DNA of 8,430 nt from positions 1-8,430 of the forward strand of contig JASLFY010000368.1 in NCBI GenBank assembly GCA_030150425.1, read 5' to 3'. Below the pieces are notes generated by a model. That model searched no databases. It had not been told where the DNA came from and saw nothing but the letters and a program-made list of their open reading frames with translations. The translations under genes and the position numbers were made by a program. The stretch's first letter is position 1; each line of letters opens with the position of its first letter. The DNA comes from Yimella sp. Its GTDB lineage: Bacteria > Actinomycetota > Actinomycetes > Actinomycetales > Dermatophilaceae. Shown here piece after piece: positions 1 through 5,338 of the stretch.

Positions 1-489
1 GTCGTCGAGAGCCAGGAGGACGCGGTCGACGCGATCCTGTCCAAGCGGATCAGCGAGGGCGACGTCATCGTGGTCCGGTACGAAGGGCCGTCCGGCGGCC
101 CGGGCATGCAGGAGATGCTGCACCCCACCGCCTTCCTCAAGGGCACCGGCATGGGCAAGAAGTGCGCGCTGGTGACCGACGGCCGGTTCTCCGGCGGTTC
201 GTCCGGCATCTCGGTCGGACACGTGTCACCCGAGGCCGCCCAGGGCGGGCTCATCGGCCTGGTCGAGGACGGCGACGAGATCCTCATCGACGTACGCACC
301 CGCGCCCTGCAGCTCAACGTTCCGGACGACGTGCTGGCCGACCGGCGGGCGAAGATGGAGGCGTCGGAGCGGCCCTGGCAGCCGGTGGACCGGGACCGCC
401 CGGTGACCGCGGCCCTGCGGGCCTACGCCGCGCTCGCCACCTCCGCCGCCACCGGCGCCGTCCGCGACGTCAACCGGCTGCGCGGCTGA
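1..489 (+). CDS. ilvD: Dihydroxy-acid dehydratase, C-terminal part (5' end outside window)
   Basis: This is the last 162 residues of IlvD, the Fe-S enzyme that dehydrates 2,3-dihydroxy-isovalerate and 2,3-dihydroxy-3-methylvalerate to the 2-keto acids that are precursors of valine, leucine and isoleucine. The frame is open from base 1, so the N-terminal three quarters, including the cluster-binding cysteines, lie upstream. Seen directly: the family signatures RYEGPSGGPGMQEML (visible residues 22-36), TDGRFSGG (about 59-66) and GHVSPEAA (about 73-80). These belong to the C-terminal swivelling domain of the IlvD/Edd family, and the serine of the GRFSGG loop lies near the active site in known members. 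The protein ends at a TGA at 487-489 and the length of the tail is normal for the family. IlvD is preferred over Edd because of the typical DHAD wording of these motifs. The stop is only 9 bases from the stop of the convergent kinase gene, and no terminator hairpin lies between them. Confidence 0.95.
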   Translation, partial: VVESQEDAVDAILSKRISEGDVIVVRYEGPSGGPGMQEMLHPTAFLKGTGMGKKCALVTDGRFSGGSSGISVGHVSPEAAQGGLIGLVEDGDEILIDVRTRALQLNVPDDVLADRRAKMEASERPWQPVDRDRPVTAALRAYAALATSAATGAVRDVNRLRG

Positions 490-498
490 CGTCCGGGC

Positions 499-1959
499 TC
501 ACTGCCCCGGCAGCCCGACGTAGCGGGTGACCGCCTCGCGTTGGGTGCGGTTGTTCGCGCGGTCGTCGATGACCAGCCCGTCGGCGCTGACGTCGTAGTC
601 GACCGACACCTTCGCGTTGGTGACGGTCCACCCCGACCCGCTGCGCTGCGCACCCGGCAGTTCGATGCTGTTCGGCCGGGTCTGTTGGGCCGGTCGCAGC
701 CCGAGGTAGTAATGGCGGCCGGCGTGGGACTCGCAGATCGTGACGTACGACTTCCCGGTCGTGGCAACGGCGACGGCGCGGTCGTCGGAGTGGCACCGAA
801 CGGCGCTGTACGCGGTCCAGCCCTGCCAGTCGTAGCCGGCGCTGGTGTCGCCCAGGATCGCCGGCCAGCTGTCGCGTCCGGTCGTGACCCCGCTGCTCGT
901 GGCGGAGGTCCCGCTGCTGGACGAATTGCCCTGGTTCGACCCGCCCGTCGAGATCGTCGGGTCGCCGATCGGCGAGGAGTTGCTGGCGGGGTCGCCGGAG
1001 TTGCTGAGGTGGTCGGCCACCAGGTAGCCGCCGATGCCGAGTCCGGCCACGACCATCGCCGACACCATGCCCATCAGCAGCGGGCGCTGCCGGTGTTTAC
1101 CGCCGGTGGCGGTGGCGGTGGCCCTGGCCACCGGCAGCGCACGGCTCGCCTGTCGGGCGAACTCTCCCGCGCTGGCCTGCCGCTGCGCGGGGTCCTTGGC
1201 CAAGGCGGTGGCGATGACCGCGTCCAACGCGGGCGAGAGCTCCGGACGCAGCCGGCTCACCGGTTCGGGGTGCTCGGACAGGTGTGCCTGGATCAGCGCG
1301 GACACCGAGGACCGCTTGAACGGGGACCGCCCGGTCAGCAGCTCGTACGTCAGACAGCCGAGCGCGTAGATGTCGACGGCCGGACCCGCCGGCTGGTCGG
1401 TGAACCGTTCCGGAGCCATGTACGAGAACGACCCGAGCGCCTCACCGCCGGAGGTGAGACGGTCCTCGTCGGTGCGCGCGGCGATCCCGAAGTCGGCCAG
1501 GTAGACGAACCCGGAGCTGAGCAGCAGGACGTTCTCGGGCTTCACGTCGCGGTGCACCAGGCCGTCCCGGTGCGCGGCGTCGAGCGCGTCGGCCAGCTGC
1601 CCGACGATGTGGACCACCGCCTCCGGGCGCATCAACGACCCGCGCTGCAGCATCCCGCGCAGGTCCTTGCCCTCGACCAGGCGCATGTCGATGAACAGCA
1701 CGCCGTCGTGTTCGCCGTAGTCGTGGATCGGGATGACGTGCGGCTCCTGCAGCCGGGCCGCCATCCGCGCCTCGCGCTGGAAACGCTTGCGGTACTGCTG
1801 GTCGCCGGCCAGTTCCTCGGGCAGCAGTTTGAGGGCGACCTCGCGGTCCTTGCGGGTGTCGTACGCGCGGTAGACCTCGCCCATCCCGCCGCGCCCGATC
1901 AGCGAGCGCAACTCGTACGGGCCGAAGCGGGTGCCCGTTCTCCCCCGTCGCGTGTCCAA
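499..1959 (-). CDS. Transmembrane serine/threonine protein kinase, PknE-like
   Basis: A Hanks-type receptor kinase of 486 residues from the preferred TTG start. Seen: glycine-rich loop GRGGMGEV (22-29), ATP-anchoring lysine in VALKLL (K44), catalytic HRDVKPEN (136-143, D138), DFG (156-158) and SYMAPER (179-185). A basic linker and a single membrane helix follow (about 293-315), then a Ser/Gly/Asn-rich spacer and an extracellular domain of about 110 residues with two cysteines (C389, C409) that could form a disulfide. The first 120 residues resemble M. tuberculosis PknE as I recall it (FGPY, GRGGMG, LQEPHV, DMRL). The usual GTxxYMAPE threonine is serine here (GSFSYMAPE). The TTG at 1959 is chosen because a strong ribosome site precedes it by 7 bases and it aligns with PknE. 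An in-frame GTG at 2010 would add 17 low-complexity residues. The ligand and substrates are unknown. The gene is divergent from the transporter and convergent with ilvD. Confidence 0.93.
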   Translation of the reverse strand: MDTRRGRTGTRFGPYELRSLIGRGGMGEVYRAYDTRKDREVALKLLPEELAGDQQYRKRFQREARMAARLQEPHVIPIHDYGEHDGVLFIDMRLVEGKDLRGMLQRGSLMRPEAVVHIVGQLADALDAAHRDGLVHRDVKPENVLLLSSGFVYLADFGIAARTDEDRLTSGGEALGSFSYMAPERFTDQPAGPAVDIYALGCLTYELLTGRSPFKRSSVSALIQAHLSEHPEPVSRLRPELSPALDAVIATALAKDPAQRQASAGEFARQASRALPVARATATATGGKHRQRPLLMGMVSAMVVAGLGIGGYLVADHLSNSGDPASNSSPIGDPTISTGGSNQGNSSSSGTSATSSGVTTGRDSWPAILGDTSAGYDWQGWTAYSAVRCHSDDRAVAVATTGKSYVTICESHAGRHYYLGLRPAQQTRPNSIELPGAQRSGSGWTVTNAKVSVDYDVSADGLVIDDRANNRTQREAVTRYVGLPGQ

Positions 1960-1964
1960 CCCGG

Positions 1965-1975
1965 CCCCTCCCCTC
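1965..1975 (-). promoter_or_regulatory. Strong ribosome binding site that decides the kinase start
   Basis: On the minus strand this reads GAGGGGAGGGG, with its AGGGGAGG core ending 7 bases before the TTG at 1959. The upstream in-frame GTG at 2010 has only a weak GGGTGA ahead of it. This favours TTG as the real start even though TTG is a rarer codon. Confidence 0.6.
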
Positions 1976-2001
1976 GGTTTCTCCACCCCCGGCGCGGGTC
2001 C

Positions 2002-2012
2002 CTGTGTCACAG
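2002..2012. promoter_or_regulatory. Small palindrome in the kinase/transporter divergent spacer
   Basis: CTGTG-T-CACAG is a perfect inverted repeat with 5-base arms and a single central base. It lies 8 bases before the GTG of the transporter and 43 bases before the TTG of the kinase, within the 60 bases that separate the two divergent genes. It could be a regulator half-site pair controlling one or both genes. No -10 element of the TANNNT type is recognisable around it on either strand. The operator role is inference only. Confidence 0.25.
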
Positions 2013-2019
2013 TTCACCC

Positions 2020-3390
2020 GTGGAAATCACCGAAGCGCCCGCCGTGCGAGTCTCAACCCCGCAACAACGGGGCTGGCAGCGCAAATGGTACTGGTACGAC
2101 TGGGCCTGTTCGGCGTTCGTGACCGCCACGATGACGGTGCTCTTCGGACCGTACGTCACCGCACTGGCCAACAAGGCGGCTTGCCCGACGCAACCCACCG
2201 ACGTCACCTGCGAGGTGGACCTGCACGTGCTCGGCGTGCCGATCGCGCCCGGCTCGTTGGCGGCGTACGCCCTCACCGCCTCCACCATCGTCTCGGCGAT
2301 CGTCCTGGTACTGGTCGGGCCGCTGGCCGACCGCTCCGCGCGTCCGACACGGCTGCTGGCGGTCTTCACGACCGTCGGGGCGTGCGCGGCCGCCGGGCTC
2401 TGCCTGGCCGCGGGCGACGACTGGCAGCTGGCGGTGCTGCTGGCGATCGTGGCGAACATGTCGCTCGGCTGCGCGCTGATCGTCTACTCGGCGCTGATGG
2501 TGCGGATCACCCCTGCCGACGACCGCGACGCGGTCAGCACCAAGGGGTGGTCGTACGGCTACCTCGGTGGCGGCCTGATGCTGCTGGCCGCGCTGGTCTT
2601 CCTGAGCCTGCACGACACCTTCGGGGTCTCGACCGGCGACGCCGCGCGGGTGATCTTCTTCGTCTCGGGCGTGTGGTGGATCGGGTTCGCGCTCATCACC
2701 GTGCGCGGGCTGCGCGACGTGCCCCCGGCTGCGGCGAAGCAGCGGGCCGGTCACAGCTTCGCCCAGTTGCTCGCCACCTTCCGCGAGATGCGCGGCTACC
2801 CGCAGACGATGCGCTTCCTGATCGCCTACCTGTTCTTCAACGACGGGATCCAGACGGTCATCTCGGCGGCCAGCCTCTACGGCAAGCTCGAACTGAAGTT
2901 CTCCGACACTCAGCTGTTCCTGACCATCCTGTGGGTGCAGTTCGTCGCCTTCGGCGGCGCGCTGCTGTTCGGCCGGCTGTCGCGTCGGTACGGCGCGAAG
3001 AACCTCATCCTGAGCGCGCTGGTGCTGTGGACCGCGGTCGTCGCCGTGGCGTACTTCATCCCGCAGAAGGCCTTCGGGATCTGGATGGTGCTGGCGATCG
3101 GCATCGGCATCGTGATGGGTGGCAGCCAGTCGCTGAGCCGGTCGCTCTACAGCCACCTGGTCCCGCACGGTCGCGAGTCGGAGTTCTACGCCTTCTACCA
3201 AGCGATGGAGCGCGGCACCAGCTGGCTCGGCACCCTCGTCTTCGGCCTGGTGTTCCAGCTGTTCCACAACTACCGGCTCTCGATCATCGCGCTCATCGCA
3301 TTCTTCGTGATCGGCGGTGCGCTGCTGCGCCGGGTCGACGTCCGGCGCGGGATCACCGAGGTCGGCAACCCGGTCCCCCGGATCGTCTGA
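2020..3390 (+). CDS. UMF1/Atg22-like major facilitator superfamily transporter
   Basis: A polytopic inner-membrane protein of 456 residues, probably a 12-helix MFS carrier of the UMF1 branch related to yeast vacuolar Atg22. Seen: the subfamily N-terminal signature WYWYDWACSAF (23-33; the more common form is DWANSAF), the MFS loop GPLADRSARPTR (100-111), YLFFNDGIQTV (270-280) at the start of the second half, GGSQSLSRSLYSHLVP (367-382) and EFYAFYQ (388-394). Hydrophobic segments run throughout, and the loop at residues 51-70 contains two cysteines that may be paired outside the membrane. The substrate is unknown; Atg22 exports amino acids from the vacuole, but bacterial members are uncharacterised as far as I know. 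The GTG at 2020 is taken as start because it sits just before the conserved region and clear of the kinase; a GTG at 2044 is an alternative. Neither has a good ribosome site. It diverges from the kinase gene. Confidence 0.9.
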   Translation: MEITEAPAVRVSTPQQRGWQRKWYWYDWACSAFVTATMTVLFGPYVTALANKAACPTQPTDVTCEVDLHVLGVPIAPGSLAAYALTASTIVSAIVLVLVGPLADRSARPTRLLAVFTTVGACAAAGLCLAAGDDWQLAVLLAIVANMSLGCALIVYSALMVRITPADDRDAVSTKGWSYGYLGGGLMLLAALVFLSLHDTFGVSTGDAARVIFFVSGVWWIGFALITVRGLRDVPPAAAKQRAGHSFAQLLATFREMRGYPQTMRFLIAYLFFNDGIQTVISAASLYGKLELKFSDTQLFLTILWVQFVAFGGALLFGRLSRRYGAKNLILSALVLWTAVVAVAYFIPQKAFGIWMVLAIGIGIVMGGSQSLSRSLYSHLVPHGRESEFYAFYQAMERGTSWLGTLVFGLVFQLFHNYRLSIIALIAFFVIGGALLRRVDVRRGITEVGNPVPRIV

Positions 3391-3459
3391 CCGGCCAACC
3401 GCCGGGGCTCGTACGGCGTCCTTCCCAGTAGTGGCGACGCCGCTGTGGTGCGTTGCACC
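3391..3459 (+). terminator. Hairpin cluster after the transporter gene (possible weak terminator)
   Basis: Three small stems follow the stop codon directly: CCGGC/GCCGG (3391-3405, loop 5), CGGCGTC/GACGCCG (3414-3420 with 3436-3442, loop 15) and GGTGC/GCACC (3447-3459, loop 3). None is followed by a T-run, which is common for GC-rich actinobacterial terminators. They could end transporter transcription before the rbpA promoter, but the stems are short, so this is tentative. Confidence 0.3.
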
Positions 3460-3478
3460 CGACTGTCGGCGACGCCTC

Positions 3479-3504
3479 GGAACAACGAGAGCGGCTGCGG
3501 CGTT
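3479..3504 (+). promoter_or_regulatory. SigR/SigH/SigE-type promoter of rbpA
   Basis: GGAAC (3479-3483), then exactly 18 bases, then GTT (3502-3504, within CGTTGAA). This matches the GGAAY-N18/19-GTT pattern recognised by the group IV sigma factors SigR of Streptomyces and SigH/SigE of mycobacteria. Transcription would start near 3511-3513, giving a leader of about 55 bases before the rbpA ATG. It fits known biology: Streptomyces coelicolor rbpA is induced by disulfide stress through SigR. I see no competing sigma70-type promoter in the spacer. Confidence 0.7.
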
Positions 3505-3556
3505 GAACGCACGAGTACGCCAGCTGGCGAATGACGCAGCGGACCGACGAGCGAAT

Positions 3557-3562
3557 AGGGGA
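3557..3562 (+). promoter_or_regulatory. Ribosome binding site of rbpA
   Basis: AGGGGA ends 5 bases before the ATG at 3568, a normal spacing. It supports this start, which also matches the conserved RbpA N-terminus (MAERSLRG). Confidence 0.6.
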
Positions 3563-3567
3563 ACACC

Positions 3568-3927
3568 ATGGCCGAACGATCACTGCGAGGCACCAACCTG
3601 AGCACGATGTCGCACGAGAGCGACGACGGAGTCACGTTCAGCGAGCGCCGGATGACGACCTACAAGTGCCCCAACGGCCACACCATCGAGCTGCCGTTCT
3701 CGGTCGAGGCCGAGGTTCCGGCCCTCTGGGAGTGCCGTTGCGGCGCGGAGGCGAAGCTGGTCGACGGACCGGAGCCGGAGCGCAAGCCGGTCAAGCACCA
3801 GCGCACCCACTGGGACATGCTGCTCGAGCGTCGCTCCATCCCGGAGCTGGAGGAGTTGCTCGAGGAGCGCCTGGCCCTCCTGGGGGAGTCGGGGGGCGTG
3901 AAGCCGCGCGGCAAGCGCAGCGCCTGA
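3568..3927 (+). CDS. rbpA: RNA polymerase-binding protein RbpA
   Basis: RbpA is an actinobacterial transcription activator that binds the RNA polymerase holoenzyme and sigma factor domain 2 and stabilises the open promoter complex. At 119 residues it is about the usual length. Seen: the N-terminal tail MAERSLRGTNL, a core domain (about 25-70) with C34, H38, C56 and C58 arranged as in zinc-binding Streptomyces RbpA, a basic linker ERKPVKHQR (71-79) and the near-invariant sigma-interaction helices THWDMLLERRSIPELEELLEE (from 80). M. tuberculosis RbpA lacks this cysteine set, so this protein is of the metal-binding type. The C-terminal tail after residue 106 is basic and Ser/Gly-rich. It is preceded by a SigR-type promoter and a good ribosome site, and followed by a strong terminator. 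The rbpA, ppm and fxsA neighbourhood also occurs in M. tuberculosis (Rv2050 region). Confidence 0.97.
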   Translation: MAERSLRGTNLSTMSHESDDGVTFSERRMTTYKCPNGHTIELPFSVEAEVPALWECRCGAEAKLVDGPEPERKPVKHQRTHWDMLLERRSIPELEELLEERLALLGESGGVKPRGKRSA

Positions 3928-3949
3928 GACACAGCGCTCGTAGGACGCG

Positions 3950-3985
3950 AAGGGCGGGTGACGTGGAAACACGTCACCCGCCCTT
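3950..3985. terminator. Bidirectional terminator between rbpA and fxsA
   Basis: A perfect 16-bp inverted repeat (left arm 3950-3965, right arm 3970-3985) closes on a GAAA loop read on the plus strand, or TTTC on the minus strand. The outer AA/TT pairs give the stem a short T-ending on both strands. It lies 22 bases after the rbpA stop and 31 bases after the fxsA stop, so it can stop both convergent transcripts. It is the strongest hairpin in the window. Confidence 0.88.
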
Positions 3986-4016
3986 GGTGCGTCCGCGACC
4001 GGACGCCCGAGCCCGG

Positions 4017-4526
4017 TCAGTCCTCGTCGACGATCTCGCCCTCGACGATGTCGTCCGAGGTCCGAGGCCGGCGTGCAGCACCACCCATCGGTGCCATGCC
4101 GCCCATCGCGCCCATCGGGCCGGCGAAGCCGGACGAGGTGATCACCCGGCGCGCGATGACCGCCTGCAGCAGGCCGCGGAACAGCGGGCGGGTGAACGGC
4201 AGGATCAGCAACAGCCCGAAGAAGTCGGTGACGAAGCCGGGCGTCAGCAGCAGGGTGCCGCCGATCAGCACCAGCGCGGCGTCGCTCAGCTCACGGGTGG
4301 GCATCCGGCCGGTCTGCAACGCGGTGCGCAGTCCGCGCCAGGCCGAGCGCCATTCGCGCTTGACGATCCACGCGCCCAGCAGTGACCAGACCAGCAGCAG
4401 GCCGAAGGTCTGCCACCCGCCGATGGCCTTGCCGACCACGATCAGGACGGTGATCTCCACGATGGGGACCACCAGCAGGAGCAGGAAGAGCAGCCAGCCG
4501 AGCCGGCCTCGGACGCGCAGCGCCAT
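4017..4526 (-). CDS. fxsA: FxsA family membrane protein
   Basis: A 169-residue polytopic inner-membrane protein of the FxsA family. E. coli FxsA is known for relieving F-plasmid exclusion of phage T7 when overproduced; the normal cellular role is not established. Seen: hydrophobic segments at about 10-31, 36-54 and 82-111, the family core LLLTPGFVTDFFGLLLILP (92-110) followed by FTRP, then a Met/Gly/Pro-rich stretch (134-149) and an acidic end, DDIVEGEIVDED. The ATG at 4526 is chosen over an in-frame ATG at 4580 because GGAGG lies 5 bases upstream and the family begins close to the first helix. Its ATG shares one base with the ppm stop (TGATG), which implies translational coupling. It is the last gene of the lnt-ppm-fxsA operon. 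M. tuberculosis also carries an fxsA-like gene near ppm1. Confidence 0.9.
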   Translation of the reverse strand: MALRVRGRLGWLLFLLLLVVPIVEITVLIVVGKAIGGWQTFGLLLVWSLLGAWIVKREWRSAWRGLRTALQTGRMPTRELSDAALVLIGGTLLLTPGFVTDFFGLLLILPFTRPLFRGLLQAVIARRVITSSGFAGPMGAMGGMAPMGGAARRPRTSDDIVEGEIVDED

Positions 4527-5338
4527 CAGGACCTCCGGGCCAACTGCTTCAGTTGGGCCAGCCGGTGGGCGGCGCCCCATCGGGTCACATTGATCATGGC
4601 CTCCTGGACGATCGACTGGCTCATCTTCGAGGCTCCGATCTCCCGCTCGACGAAGGTGATCGGCACCTCGACGACGCTCAGCCCGTGACGGACCACCCGC
4701 CAGGTGAGGTCGACCTGGAAGCAGTAGCCCTGGCTGTCGACGTCGTCGAGCCCGACGGTGCGCAGCGTCTGCGCGCGGTACACGCGGAACCCGGCGGTGG
4801 CGTCCTTGACCGGCATCCCGAGCGCGAGGCGGATGTACAGGTTGCCGCCACGGCTGATGACCTCACGCGACTTCGGCCAGTTGACGATGTCGCCACCCGG
4901 GACCCACCGCGAGCCGATCACCAGGTCGGCCGTCTCGGCCGCGGCGATCATCTCCGGCAGCACTTCCGGCGGGTGGGATCCGTCGGCGTCGATCTCGATC
5001 AGCGCGTCGTAGCCGCGCTCGAGGCCCCACTGGAAACCGGCGACGTACGCCTTCCCGAGACCTTCCTTGCCGGCGCGGTGCAGCACCTGGACGCGCTCGT
5101 CGGCGGCGGCCATCTCGTCGGCGAGCTCGCCGGTGCCGTCGGGCGAATTGTCGTCGAGGACCAACACGTCGGCGTCCGGGACGGACGCGCGGATGCGCCG
5201 CATGATCAGCGGCAGGTTGTCGATCTCGTTGTACGTCGGCAGCAGCACGAGCACGCGCTCGATCGGCCCCCGAGCGGATCCGCCGGTCCCGGTGGGACGT
5301 TCGGACACGGTCTCGGCCTGCGGGTCAGACTCGGGCAT
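4526..5338 (-). CDS. ppm: Polyprenol monophosphomannose synthase (GT2 family)
   Basis: A family 2 glycosyltransferase of 270 residues that transfers mannose from GDP-mannose to polyprenyl phosphate on the cytoplasmic face of the membrane. The product feeds periplasmic mannosylation of proteins and, where present, lipoglycans. Seen: LPTYNE (33-38), LDDNSPDGTG (61-70), the metal- and nucleotide-binding DADGSH (117-122, DxD type), KDATAGFRVYR (178-188), QGYCFQVDL (203-211) and FVEREIGASKMS (229-240). There is no C-terminal membrane domain, as in the catalytic half of mycobacterial Ppm1. The ATG at 5338 is chosen because AAGGAA lies 4 bases upstream and the preceding 36 in-frame codons, which overlap lnt, are an unlikely basic stretch. 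It overlaps the end of lnt by 14 bases in another frame. The residue 1-27 tail is low-complexity. Dolichol-phosphate-type glucosyl transfer cannot be excluded from sequence alone. Confidence 0.93.
   Translation of the reverse strand: MPESDPQAETVSERPTGTGGSARGPIERVLVLLPTYNEIDNLPLIMRRIRASVPDADVLVLDDNSPDGTGELADEMAAADERVQVLHRAGKEGLGKAYVAGFQWGLERGYDALIEIDADGSHPPEVLPEMIAAAETADLVIGSRWVPGGDIVNWPKSREVISRGGNLYIRLALGMPVKDATAGFRVYRAQTLRTVGLDDVDSQGYCFQVDLTWRVVRHGLSVVEVPITFVEREIGASKMSQSIVQEAMINVTRWGAAHRLAQLKQLARRS

Noticed and set aside
1105..1122. Three tandem GGTGGC units in the kinase juxtamembrane coding region
   Set aside because: An in-frame short repeat encoding alternating Ala and Thr; common in GC-rich linkers and not by itself evidence of phase variation, since loss of whole units keeps the frame.
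1957..2010. GTG at 2010 as kinase start (17 extra residues)
   Set aside because: Weak ribosome site and no similarity to the PknE N-terminus, whereas the TTG at 1959 has a strong site at ideal spacing. It is not fully excluded.
541..2019. Long plus-strand open frame antisense to the kinase, continuous with the transporter frame
   Set aside because: The protein has no recognisable domain, is very rich in Arg/Gly/Ala/Val and mirrors the kinase codons. The opposite strand carries a full set of kinase motifs. The real transporter start is near 2020.
2004..3431. 475-codon plus-strand frame overlapping the transporter
   Set aside because: Arg/Pro/Ala-rich shadow in another frame of a gene with clear membrane helices and family motifs; no domain content of its own.
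3433..3476. Direct repeat GGCGACGCC (3433-3441 and 3468-3476) upstream of rbpA
   Set aside because: Nine GC-rich bases repeated once are expected by chance in such DNA, and the copies do not line up with the promoter.
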